Source: Phycisphaera mikurensis (GTDB lineage Bacteria; Planctomycetota; B15-G4; JADJEK01). Taken from it: 43,877 bases of DNA. The DNA is taken from positions 1-43,877 of the forward strand of contig DYIW01000008.1 in the NCBI GenBank assembly GCA_020723465.1. Reading direction: 5' to 3'. The translations under genes were made by a program, and so were the position numbers. Of this stretch, positions 9,302 through 18,336 are shown piece after piece (position 1 is the stretch's first letter; the number at the start of each line of letters is the position of its first letter). The notes under the pieces are model-generated. The model had not been told where the DNA came from and searched no databases. It saw only the letters and a list, made by a program, of their open reading frames with translations.

Positions 9302-10429
9302 ATGCTGCGACCGATCGTGCTTCTGCTCGCTCTCGCCGCGCCAGGCGGAGTGGGCGAAATCGAGAGCGGCGCGCCCTGCGAGCTGAAGCAGCCGCGCGTG
9401 CTCTTCACTGCCACGCCGACGCTCGCAGGCTGCATCCTGGTCGCGGGCGGCCTGAGCAACTCGTCTTCCCCGTTCTCGGCTTGCGGGGATGCGGAGCTGC
9501 TCGATCCGGCGCGCGGCGCGGAGCGCGTCGTTGGCAGCCTGCCCCTGGGGAACGGTCTGCTGCGGGCGCGCGCCTGGCACGCGGCCGCGCCGCTCGACGA
9601 CGGCCGCGTGCTGATCGCCGGCGGGATTGGCCAGGCGTGCGTCCTGGTCTACGAGCCGGACGGCGGCCTGCACGGCGCGTTCGTGTCCGCCGGTCCCCTG
9701 CCCGGCGGGCCGCGCGCGGACCTGACCGCCACGCCGCTCTTGGACGGCCGCGTGCTCCTCTGCGGCGGCATGGACGTCGCGGGCAAGCCGGCGGCGCAGG
9801 CGGACTTCTTCGACCCGGCGACCTCGGCGCTTGCCGCCGGGCCGCCGCTCCTGCGGCCGCGCAGCGCGCACGCCGCCGTGCTGCTCGACGACGGCCGCGT
9901 GCTGATCGCCGGCGGCATCGGGGAGGACACCACCGAGCTGTTCGATCCGGCGGAAAGGAGCTTCGCCGCGGGGCCGCGCCTGCTGCACGTGCGGGACGAC
10001 CTGCGCGCCACCAGGCTGCTGGACGGCCGCGTGCTCCTCACCGGCGGCCAGGACGAGAGCGGGCGCACGACCGCGACCGCCGAGCTGTTCGACCCGGCGA
10101 CCGACGAGCTGACGCGCACCGCCGATCTCCGCGCCGATCGCGCGGACCACGCGCAGCTGCTGCTGCCGGACGGCCGCGTCCTCCTGCTCGGCGGCGAGCA
10201 CGACGACGGGGTGGGCGCGGACTTGGTGCTCGATTCCGTGGAGTGCTTCGATCCGGAGAGCGGGGAGTTCCGGCTGTGTCCGCCCCTGTCCGAGCCGCGT
10301 GACGACCACCAGGCCGTGCTCTTGGCGGACGGCCGCGTGGCCGTGATCGCCGGTCAGGGAAGGGGCGACGTGGCGCTCCGCTCGGTCGAGTTCTACGCGT
10401 CGCCCGTGAAGGAGGCGGCTACTCGATGA
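9302..10429 (+). CDS. Secreted Kelch-repeat protein
   Basis: Signal peptide MLRPIVLLLALAAPGGVG; six repeats with (D)DGRVLI/LxxGG motifs and ELFDPAT spacers. Start at 9302 (ATG) or 9296 (GTG). Confidence 0.8.
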   Translation: MLRPIVLLLALAAPGGVGEIESGAPCELKQPRVLFTATPTLAGCILVAGGLSNSSSPFSACGDAELLDPARGAERVVGSLPLGNGLLRARAWHAAAPLDDGRVLIAGGIGQACVLVYEPDGGLHGAFVSAGPLPGGPRADLTATPLLDGRVLLCGGMDVAGKPAAQADFFDPATSALAAGPPLLRPRSAHAAVLLDDGRVLIAGGIGEDTTELFDPAERSFAAGPRLLHVRDDLRATRLLDGRVLLTGGQDESGRTTATAELFDPATDELTRTADLRADRADHAQLLLPDGRVLLLGGEHDDGVGADLVLDSVECFDPESGEFRLCPPLSEPRDDHQAVLLADGRVAVIAGQGRGDVALRSVEFYASPVKEAATR

Positions 10430-10937
10430 GGGCGATGACGTCGTCGCCGCCGGCCGTGGTCGCCGAGGGCGCGGTCTCGACCTGCCCGTTCGGGCCGGCG
10501 CACAGCGCCACGACGCGCTCGGCGCTGCTGAAGAAGCCGTTCACGTTCACCAGGTAGGCCCGTCCCCAGGGATCGGGGCCGACGTCCGGGGAGAGGTAGG
10601 GCCCCTGCCACCCCTCGCCGGCCATGGTCCCGTCCGTGAGGAAGCGCGCGAGATGCAGGGCCGGGCCGGAGGCGAAGGCGTTGTTCTCCGGCGGCGTGCC
10701 GTCGCTGTAGAGGAAGTGGAAATGCGTGGCGCCGGAGTGCCCGGTGGGAAAGGTGCGCGTGGCCTGGATGTAGCCCTGCACCGCGGTGGCGATGCACCCC
10801 AGGTCGCGATCGACCTTCTCCCACTGGTCGTCGAGCCTCTTCATGGAGACGATCGGCACGACCAGTCCCGCCAGCGCGACCACGATGCCCACGCTCACCA
10901 GCATCTCGACCAGGTTGAACCCGCGGTTCCGCAGCAT
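10419..10937 (-). CDS. Type II secretion/type IV pilin-like pseudopilin
   Basis: N-terminal prepilin motif RNRGFNLVEMLVSVGIVVALAGLVVPIV; C-terminal DPWGRAYLVNVNG as in GspG-like pseudopilins. Confidence 0.85.
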   Translation of the reverse strand: MLRNRGFNLVEMLVSVGIVVALAGLVVPIVSMKRLDDQWEKVDRDLGCIATAVQGYIQATRTFPTGHSGATHFHFLYSDGTPPENNAFASGPALHLARFLTDGTMAGEGWQGPYLSPDVGPDPWGRAYLVNVNGFFSSAERVVALCAGPNGQVETAPSATTAGGDDVIALIE

Positions 10938-11030
10938 GAGAGCCTCCGTCGGGGCCGCTCTTCGCGGCCGGACCCGGCTTCTCTCATCGCGCGATCGCGG
11001 CCGCGGACTTGAGCGGAACCGGCGCGCGCG

Positions 11031-11750
11031 TCACACCAGGCGCAGCTTGAAACGCCCGTCGTAGCTGCTCGAACAGCTCCCGCACGAGGCCATGCGCAGG
11101 CGCCGCTGGCGCGGGTAGCGCTCGCCGCAGGCAGGGCACTGGTAGACGTAGCGCGGCGGCGGCGGCTCGCGCTCGGCCGGATCGAACAGCAGGCGCGCCA
11201 GCACCAGGTCGCGCTCGTCGCGGCCGCGGCGGGCGGACGCGCCGGCGCGGCGGTAGGGCTGCGGCAGGGGACGCAGGCGGTGGTAGAGGACGACCTCTCC
11301 CGGCCGAGCCAGCTCCGGTAGCGCCAGGCCGCTGTCCAGCGCGCGGGCGGCGAGCGCGCGCGCCAGGGAGTCGAAGGCGCGGCCGTGGCAGAGCGGCGCG
11401 GCCGTGCCGTCGAAGGCGCGGTCGATATGCAGCAGCTCGTGCGCCACGTCCTCGGCCTGCTCGCGCGGCGAGAGGAAGAGGAAGCGCGGCAGCACGAAGG
11501 AGATGACGTAGCGGATCTCGCGGCCACGCACGCTGATGAGCGGCAGCTCCCAGCGCCCGTCCGCGGACACGCGCTGCCGCGAGTCGGAGAAGCGCGTGAA
11601 GTGGCAGGCCGCGCGCTTGCCTTCCAGGCCGGCGCGCCCGCGCGTCGCGACCACCAGGATGCGCTCCGCGTCCACGTAGTCGCAAAAGGGCGGCAGGGAA
11701 GCGAAGGCCCGCACGGCGTCGTGCAGAAGGTCGGTGACTGGCGCACGCAT
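11031..11750 (-). CDS. SprT/Spartan-like putative zinc metallopeptidase with C-terminal zinc ribbon
   Basis: HELLH (HExxH), downstream CHGRAFDSLARAL, and C-terminal YQCPACGERYPRQRRLRMASCGSCSSSYDGRFKL, resembling the SprT zinc-ribbon layout. The ORF extends to 11798; ATG at 11750 preferred. Confidence 0.65.
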   Translation of the reverse strand: MRAPVTDLLHDAVRAFASLPPFCDYVDAERILVVATRGRAGLEGKRAACHFTRFSDSRQRVSADGRWELPLISVRGREIRYVISFVLPRFLFLSPREQAEDVAHELLHIDRAFDGTAAPLCHGRAFDSLARALAARALDSGLALPELARPGEVVLYHRLRPLPQPYRRAGASARRGRDERDLVLARLLFDPAEREPPPPRYVYQCPACGERYPRQRRLRMASCGSCSSSYDGRFKLRLV

Positions 11751-11836
11751 TTGGCGGGCGCGGATTGTAGTCTCCTCGGTGCGTTCCCGGCCGGACAAAC
11801 GCCTTGCGGAGCCTGTGGATGCGTGGACACGACTTG

Positions 11837-12700
11837 ATGGCCAGCGCGGCGCGCGCCGGCGCGCTCCTCTTCTTGCTTGCGCTCGGCGCCTGCCGCACCG
11901 AGGGCGAGGGTCTGGACCTCTTCCCGCTGTACCGCAACGTGCGCGTGGGGGAGGCGCGGGAGGTCTCCGTGCTGTTCCCGCTCAGCAACTTCGAGTGGGA
12001 CGAGCAGGAGACGCTCACCTGGACCATCCCCTTCCACGTGCACTGGCGCCGCGGCGCGCACGAGCAGATCACCCTCGTGCCGGTCCTTCCGCTTTACTTC
12101 CACCAGCGCAACCTGCGCGCCGACATCGAGGGCGTGTTCCCGCTCTTCTCGCACTCCGAGGAGGGGCCGCGCACCGAGACCACGCTGCTGGTGCTGCTCG
12201 CCGACTGGGCGACGCGCCGCGGCGACGACGGCCTGGCCGCGCTCTCGGTCTTCCCGCTGTTCCAGTGGCGCAGGGAGGGCGCGGGCGCGCGCTTCAGCCT
12301 GGTGCGCGGCCTCGAGCTTTCCCCGACCGGGCCGATGGTGTCGCTCCTGGACGTGGACTGGACCGGCCTCTGCTACGGCGCGGGCGAGGACGAGCGGGCG
12401 CTCTCCATCGACGCTGGCGCCGTGCTCGGGCGCATCGTCAACCTGTTCCACTGGGGCGACGTGGGCTCGCACACGGAGACGCGCGTGCTGACGCTCCTCG
12501 CCAACGAGGAGTGGTCGCTCTACTACCGGCGGGTGCCGCACGAGGGCGCGCCTGGAGCGGACTCGGGCGGCGGCCCCGAGTGGTCCGTGCTGTTCAACAT
12601 GTTCGGCGTCGGGCAGCGGGACGAGCAGCAGTTCGTCCGCCTGTTCTGGTGGCCCTGGGAGTTCGGAGAAGGCGAGGCGGAGAGCATGGAGGCGAGGTGA
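11837..12700 (+). CDS. Putative lipoprotein, repetitive LFPL motifs
   Basis: Signal peptide with lipobox FLLALGAC; recurring xxFPLF/Y motifs. Start may alternatively be 11819 or 11804. Confidence 0.6.
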   Translation: MASAARAGALLFLLALGACRTEGEGLDLFPLYRNVRVGEAREVSVLFPLSNFEWDEQETLTWTIPFHVHWRRGAHEQITLVPVLPLYFHQRNLRADIEGVFPLFSHSEEGPRTETTLLVLLADWATRRGDDGLAALSVFPLFQWRREGAGARFSLVRGLELSPTGPMVSLLDVDWTGLCYGAGEDERALSIDAGAVLGRIVNLFHWGDVGSHTETRVLTLLANEEWSLYYRRVPHEGAPGADSGGGPEWSVLFNMFGVGQRDEQQFVRLFWWPWEFGEGEAESMEAR

Positions 12701-13815
12701 TGAAGCGCATGACGCGACGGTCCTTCCTCGAGGGCGTGGCCGCGACGGGTGCGGCCGCGCTGGCGCAGCCCGCCTGCGCCGCGAGCAGCCAGAGTGCTCC
12801 TGCGGCCGTGCGCCGCGCGCCGGCGCCGCTCGTCATCGCCAGCGCCAACGGCTGGCGCGGCGCGGCGCGGCCGGGTGACCCCGCCCCGCGCCCGAGCGCG
12901 GTGGAGGCGGCGCTGGCGCGGCTCGGTGATGCTCAGGTCGCGGCCGGCAAGTACGGCCTGCTGGAGGCCGTGGTCGCGGGAGTGGGGGTGGTGGAGGACG
13001 ACCCGGAAGACCACAGCGTCGGCCTCGGCGGGCTGCCGAACGAGGAGGGCGTGGTGCAGCTTGACGCCGCGGTCATGTTCGGCCCCACGCACCAGGCCGG
13101 AGCCGTGGCCGCGCTGGAGAACATCCAGAACCCGGCGCGCGCCGCCATGTACGTGCTGCGCTACACCGACCACGCGCTCATCGTGGGCCCGGGCGCGTAC
13201 CGTTTCGCGCGCGCCTTCGGCCTGCCGCACGCCGAGCTGCTCACCGAGGAGGCGCGCCGCCTGTGGCTCTACTGGAAGCAGCGTGCCAGCGAGCGGGACG
13301 ACTGGCTCACGCCGCCGGAGGAGGACGTGGACGAGAGCACGCGCCAGGCCTCCAGCGGCGGCACGATCCATCTGTCCGCGCTCGACGCGCGCGGCGACCT
13401 GGCGGCCGCCACCACCACGAGCGGCCTGGCCTACAAGATCCCCGGCCGCGTCGGCGACTCGCCGCTCGTGGGCGCGGGTCTCTACTGCGACAACGACGTC
13501 GGCGCCGCCGGGGCCACGGGGCGCGGCGAGGAAGTGATCGTCAACTGCGGCGCCTACGCCATCGTCGCGGCCATGCGGCGCGGCCTGGAGCCGGAGGCTG
13601 CCTGCCTCGAGACGCTGAAGGAGGTGGCGGAGAAGGCGCGGCGGCGTGGCCTGTTCCAGGATGGCAAGCCGTCCTTCGGGCTGACCTTCTACGCCTTGCG
13701 TAAAGACGGCGCCTACGGCGCGGCGGCCATGTTCGAGGGCGGGTCGTTTGCGGTCGCGGACGCGGCCACGGGCGTGGGGCGGCTCGAGCGCTGCGCCTGG
13801 GTCTACGACCGCTGA
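12700..13815 (+). CDS. N4-(beta-N-acetylglucosaminyl)-L-asparaginase/isoaspartyl peptidase family (Ntn hydrolase), Tat-exported
   Basis: Twin-arginine leader MKRMTRRSFLEGVAATGAAALA; GGTIHLSALDARGDLAAATTTSGLAYKIPGRVGDSPLVGAGLYCDNDVGAAGATGRGEE; ATG overlaps the preceding TGA (TGATG). Confidence 0.85.
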   Translation: MKRMTRRSFLEGVAATGAAALAQPACAASSQSAPAAVRRAPAPLVIASANGWRGAARPGDPAPRPSAVEAALARLGDAQVAAGKYGLLEAVVAGVGVVEDDPEDHSVGLGGLPNEEGVVQLDAAVMFGPTHQAGAVAALENIQNPARAAMYVLRYTDHALIVGPGAYRFARAFGLPHAELLTEEARRLWLYWKQRASERDDWLTPPEEDVDESTRQASSGGTIHLSALDARGDLAAATTTSGLAYKIPGRVGDSPLVGAGLYCDNDVGAAGATGRGEEVIVNCGAYAIVAAMRRGLEPEAACLETLKEVAEKARRRGLFQDGKPSFGLTFYALRKDGAYGAAAMFEGGSFAVADAATGVGRLERCAWVYDR

Positions 13816-13844
13816 GCCGCGCGCGCGGTGAGCCGGACGAGCCG

Positions 13845-15170
13845 ATGAGCGCGGACCTGCTGGTCAAGGGAGGCCGGGTCGTGAGCGCGGCCGGCGCCCG
13901 CGCCACGGACATCCTGGTGCAGGGCGGCCGCGTGGCGGCGCTCGGCCAGGACCTCGTCCCGCCGCCTGGCTGTCCCGTGCTCGACGCGTCCGGCAAGCTG
14001 GTCCTTCCCGGCTTGATCGACGCACACGTGCACTTCCGTGAGCCGGGCCTGGAACATAAGGAGGACCTCGCCTCGGGTTCGCTCGCGGCGGTGGCGGGCG
14101 GCGTCACCTCGTTCCTGGAGATGCCGAACACGCGGCCGCCGACCGTCGACCCGGAGGCGCTCGCGGGCAAGCTCCGCCGCGCCGCCTTGCGCGCGCGCGC
14201 CGATCACGCCTTCTTCCTCGGCGCCACGGCCGAGAACGCCGAGCGCCTGGCGGAATGGGAGACCCTGCCGGGGTGCGCGGGCGTCAAGGTCTTCATGGGC
14301 GCCTCGACCGGCAGCCTGCTGGTGGGGGACGACGCCGCGCTCGAGCGCGTGCTGCGCTCTGGGAAGCGGCGCGTGGCGGTGCACGCCGAGGACGAGGCGC
14401 GCCTAGCCGAGCGGCGCGCGGCGCTGGCGCGCGGCGCGCCGGTGAGCGTCCACCCGCAGGTGCGCGACGTGGAGTGCGCACTCCGCGCCACGCGCCGGCT
14501 GCTCGACCTGGCCGAGCGCACGGGCCGCCGCGTGCATCTCCTGCACCTCAGCAGCGCCGAGGAAGTGGCGCTCCTGCGCGAGCGCGACCTCGGCGACCTC
14601 GTCACCAGCGAGGTCACGCCCAACCATCTCTTCCTGGCCGCGCCCGGCTGCTACGCCGAGCACGGCGCGCGTGTGCAGATGAACCCGCCGGTGCGCGAAG
14701 AGCGCCACCGGGAGGCGCTGCGCCAGGCGCTTGCTGAGGGCGTGATCACCTGCGTCGGCAGCGATCACGCGCCGCATACGCTCGCTGAGAAGGCGCGGCC
14801 CTACCCGGAGTCCCCCTCCGGCATCCCCGGCGTGCAGACCACGCTGCCGCTCCTCCTGACCGCGGTGCGGGACGGCTGGCTGAGCGCAGCGCAGATCGTC
14901 GAGCGCTGCGTGCTCGGGCCGGCGGCCGCAAACGGCATCCGCGGCAAGGGAGACCTTGCCGTGGGCGTGGACGCCGATCTCGTGCTCGTCGATCCGCGGG
15001 AGCGCGGGCCGCTCGAGCGCGAGCGGCTTGTGAGCCGCGCCGGCTACAGCCCCTACGAGGGCGTGGAGCTCGCCGGCTGGCCCGTGACCACGGTCCTGCG
15101 CGGCACGATCGTCTTCGACCGGAGCGAGCCGCGGGGCCTTCCCCTCGGCCGGCCGCTCTCCTTCGCCTGA
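13845..15170 (+). CDS. pyrC: Dihydroorotase
   Basis: LVLPGLIDAHVHFREPGLEHKED, GGVTSFLEMPNTRPPT, VHAED, HLLHLSS, GSDHAPH, SGIPGVQTTLPLLL. Confidence 0.93.
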   Translation: MSADLLVKGGRVVSAAGARATDILVQGGRVAALGQDLVPPPGCPVLDASGKLVLPGLIDAHVHFREPGLEHKEDLASGSLAAVAGGVTSFLEMPNTRPPTVDPEALAGKLRRAALRARADHAFFLGATAENAERLAEWETLPGCAGVKVFMGASTGSLLVGDDAALERVLRSGKRRVAVHAEDEARLAERRAALARGAPVSVHPQVRDVECALRATRRLLDLAERTGRRVHLLHLSSAEEVALLRERDLGDLVTSEVTPNHLFLAAPGCYAEHGARVQMNPPVREERHREALRQALAEGVITCVGSDHAPHTLAEKARPYPESPSGIPGVQTTLPLLLTAVRDGWLSAAQIVERCVLGPAAANGIRGKGDLAVGVDADLVLVDPRERGPLERERLVSRAGYSPYEGVELAGWPVTTVLRGTIVFDRSEPRGLPLGRPLSFA

Positions 15171-15239
15171 GAGCGTTGTGGCCGCGCTCGGCGGTATACT
15201 GGGGGCGTTTCTCGGACCTCCTGAATCGGGAACACGGTC

Positions 15240-16763
15240 ATGCGTTGCTCCATTGTTGCCGGTCTGACTCTCATTGCCTTTCTCGCTGCCGACGTCTTTG
15301 CCGCCACGATCACGGTCAGCAAGGGAGGCCCGATCTCCAGCATCCAGGACGGGATCACGCTCGCCGGCCCGGGCGACACGGTGCTGGTCAAGAAGGGCGT
15401 CTACGAGGAGACCGTGGTGATCGGCCAGGGACGCAACGGCCTCAAGCTGCGCGCCCAGGGCGACGTGACCATCGAGGCGTGCCCGTTGGGCTCTCCAGGG
15501 AGCGGGAACGGACTACAGGTGTGGTCCGAGAAGGTCACGGTCTCCGGGTTCCTCATCCAGAACGCGAGGAACGGCAGCGGCGGCGGCGAGACCGCGGTTG
15601 TGGTCTGGGAGGACGATGTGACGTTCGAGGACGTCCGCGTGCGCGGCAGCGCGGCGGACGTCGTCGTCATCCACGGCGACGGGGCACGCGTCGAGCGCTG
15701 CGAGGTGTCGAGCATGCCGTGGGGATATGGCATCGTCGTTTACGGCAACGGCGCGCTCGTCAGCAAGACCACGGTCCAGAACGCGTCCAGCACCGGGATC
15801 TACGTGAAGGGCGACCTGGCGCGCGTCCTCGGCTGCCGCGTGCGCGGGGTCGAGGACGGCTACGGCATCCACCTGGATGGGCACGGGGGACGCATCGAGA
15901 AGAACACGCTCGACTGCATCGACTACTCGGGCATCCTCGTGTACGGGGATTCCTTCACCGTGCGGAACAACAAGGTGCGCGGCGCCGGCGACTGGGGAAT
16001 CGAGATCTTGGGGCACGGCGTGGACGTGCGCCAGAACGAGCTGGTCGGGACCGGCGGGGGGGTGAACGTGCTCGGTGACGTCCCGGAGGTGTGCCAGAAC
16101 GACATCCGCGACTGCCATGGCACCGGCATCGACATTCAGGGCAACGGGGCGGACATCGACGACAACAAGATCACGCGCACGATCGGCGGTTTCATTCGCG
16201 TCGAGGGCGAGGCGCCGAGCATCCTCGACAACTCGTGCGTGGACGCGGTCGGCGACGCGGACGGGATCGCACTCATCGGCCCGGTCACCCTCGGCACCAT
16301 TGCCGGCAACAAGATCACGCGCGCCTCCAGCAGGGGGATCCTGGTGGATCAGAACTGCTCCAACGTGCAGATCGACGACAACGTGGTGGTGTCCTCGGGC
16401 TGCGCCGGTGATCCAGCCTTCCTGCTCTGGGGCAGCGGCCACCAGCTCGCGTGGAACGTCGCGCGCCAGTGCGGCAGCGACGGGTTCCAGGTGGGCGGCA
16501 ACGGCATGCTGCTCGAACACAACAATGCGCTCGACAACCAGCTGGACGGCTTCGACGTGGATTTCGGCTCGGGCAACGAGCTGCGGAAGAACACGGCGCG
16601 GGACAACGGCGCCGAGGGGATCGAGAACAACGGCACGGGCACCACGGTCACCGGCAATACCATGAAGCGGAACCGCCTCGACCTGGCGAACGACGGCACC
16701 GGCACGGAGAGCAACAACAACTTCAGCACCGGTGGTTGGACCGTGCCGCCGGAGATCGACTGA
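15240..16763 (+). CDS. Secreted right-handed parallel beta-helix (NosD/pectate-lyase-like) protein
   Basis: Signal peptide; many short G.G..V..N.I.......GI.V.G....V..N.V coils. Confidence 0.8.
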   Translation: MRCSIVAGLTLIAFLAADVFAATITVSKGGPISSIQDGITLAGPGDTVLVKKGVYEETVVIGQGRNGLKLRAQGDVTIEACPLGSPGSGNGLQVWSEKVTVSGFLIQNARNGSGGGETAVVVWEDDVTFEDVRVRGSAADVVVIHGDGARVERCEVSSMPWGYGIVVYGNGALVSKTTVQNASSTGIYVKGDLARVLGCRVRGVEDGYGIHLDGHGGRIEKNTLDCIDYSGILVYGDSFTVRNNKVRGAGDWGIEILGHGVDVRQNELVGTGGGVNVLGDVPEVCQNDIRDCHGTGIDIQGNGADIDDNKITRTIGGFIRVEGEAPSILDNSCVDAVGDADGIALIGPVTLGTIAGNKITRASSRGILVDQNCSNVQIDDNVVVSSGCAGDPAFLLWGSGHQLAWNVARQCGSDGFQVGGNGMLLEHNNALDNQLDGFDVDFGSGNELRKNTARDNGAEGIENNGTGTTVTGNTMKRNRLDLANDGTGTESNNNFSTGGWTVPPEID

Positions 16764-18336
16764 GACCGCGCGCGATGCCCGCGGCCACGGCGGGCCGGAC
16801 TCGCGCCGGCGGCAGATCGAGGAAGCGGGCGGCCTGCAGCACGGCCTGCTCGCAGAACATGAGCAGGCCGGGGATGGTCTTCCGGCCGGCGCGGCGCGCC
16901 GCCAGCAGGAAGCTGGTATCGAGGGGGGAGTAGACCAGGTCCGCGGCGTATCCCTCGCCGCCGAAGTCGAAGGGGTCGAGCGGCAGATCGTTTCCGGGCA
17001 GGTCGGGAACGGCCTTCACCAGCAGATCGGAGCGCAGCGCCGCGGCGCGCGCCGGCGAGACCGCCTCGATGCCCTGGCCGAGCGCGAGGACCAGCGCGGT
17101 CGTCTTCTCCTGCGAGCGGCCGGTCACGCGCACGCGCACGCCGCGCGTGTTGAGCGCAGAGGCCACGGCGCGCGCCGCCCCGCCCGTGCCGTAGACGAGC
17201 GCCGTGCGCACTTCCCTGCCGCGATGCGGCGCGGCGCACGTTCCGTCCAGCTCGAGGAGCGGGGCGAGCGAACGGCCGAGCTGCACCTCGAGCGCCGCCG
17301 CGGGCCGCGCGAGCGCCAGGTCGAGCGCCGCGAGGAAGCCCGGCGCGTCGGTGCACTCGGCGTGGAAGCGCCCCTCGCCCACGGCCAGCAGCGTGTTCGC
17401 CACACCCGCGGCGCGCGCCTCCTCGCCGGCCGAGGCGGCGAACGTGAGCGCCTCGGCCTTGAAGGGCGCGGTCACCGAGAGCCCGGCGAGCGGCAGCGCG
17501 CGCGCGACCTCCGCCACCTGGTCGAAGGAGCCGGCCGAGAGCGCGGTGTAGACCGAGTCGCGGCCCTCGGCCTGATAGACGCTGTTGTGCGCGCGGGGCG
17601 AGAGGGACGCGGCCACGCTCCTGCCGGCCACGGCGAACACCTGGGTGCGCGGGCCGACCCGCCTGGCGCGGAAGACCTCGAGCGCCTCGTCCACCGTGAT
17701 CTGCCCGGCCGCGGTCTTCCGCGCCGGATGGATGGCCGCGTAGAGGAGCGGCATGCCGAAATACCCGGCGAGCGGCCGCAGGTACCGGCCGGCCTCGCCC
17801 ATGGCGATGGCCGCCACGGGCACTGAGGCAGCGCGCCCGGCGCTCGTCGCTTTCTGCACGAAACGCAGCGCCTCGGCCGGGTCCTGGGCGTCCGCCGCGA
17901 CCTTGACCGCGTCTGCGTCCAGGCCAAGGAGCGCCCGCACGCGCTCCGCGGCGTCGTCTCCAGCGGAGGGGCCGTGCCAGGACACGATGCGCCGCGCCCT
18001 GCCGCGCGGCAACGCGGCCGCCAGGTCGGACTCGAGGTCGATCCAGGCGAAGCCGGCCGCGTCCGCGCGCTCGAGCAGTCGGCGCCGCGCCGGCAGGTCG
18101 CCCGCGAACTCGCCGCCCTGCGCGCTCGTCCGGAGCGTGCACACGGCCGGGCGGCCGATGGCCCGGACCAGCGCGGCGAGTTCCACTGTCTCCGGGTTGG
18201 CGAAGCGATCGAGGCGCACTTCCAGCAGGTCGACCTCGGTGGGGGCGGCGCGCGCGTCGCGCGCGGCCGACTCCAGGTCGCGGGCGCCGCTGCACCCGAC
18301 GAGTAGAGGACCGGCCGCGTCCGTGCGGCCGCTCAT
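16723..18336 (-). CDS. aroDE: Bifunctional type I 3-dehydroquinate dehydratase/shikimate dehydrogenase
   Basis: AroD part: DLLEVRLDRF, IVSWHG, DADAVKVAADAQDPAEAL, GRYLRPLAGYFGMPLLYA, GQITVDEAL. AroE part: VAGRSVAASLSPRAHNSVYQ, SVTAPFKAEAL, AGVANTLL, CTDAPGFLAAL, VYGTGGAARAVASAL. Confidence 0.92.
   Translation of the reverse strand: MSGRTDAAGPLLVGCSGARDLESAARDARAAPTEVDLLEVRLDRFANPETVELAALVRAIGRPAVCTLRTSAQGGEFAGDLPARRRLLERADAAGFAWIDLESDLAAALPRGRARRIVSWHGPSAGDDAAERVRALLGLDADAVKVAADAQDPAEALRFVQKATSAGRAASVPVAAIAMGEAGRYLRPLAGYFGMPLLYAAIHPARKTAAGQITVDEALEVFRARRVGPRTQVFAVAGRSVAASLSPRAHNSVYQAEGRDSVYTALSAGSFDQVAEVARALPLAGLSVTAPFKAEALTFAASAGEEARAAGVANTLLAVGEGRFHAECTDAPGFLAALDLALARPAAALEVQLGRSLAPLLELDGTCAAPHRGREVRTALVYGTGGAARAVASALNTRGVRVRVTGRSQEKTTALVLALGQGIEAVSPARAAALRSDLLVKAVPDLPGNDLPLDPFDFGGEGYAADLVYSPLDTSFLLAARRAGRKTIPGLLMFCEQAVLQAARFLDLPPARVRPAVAAGIARGLSRSPAARSNHRC

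Noticed and set aside
11734-12699. Upstream extension of the 693-aa ORF ending at 13815
   Set aside because: Alternative frame of the lipoprotein gene; the Tat signal peptide at 12700 marks the true start of the asparaginase.
15240-16763. Repeats in the beta-helix gene as a possible CRISPR-like or minisatellite array
   Set aside because: The periodicity is at the protein level only; no identical spaced DNA repeats.
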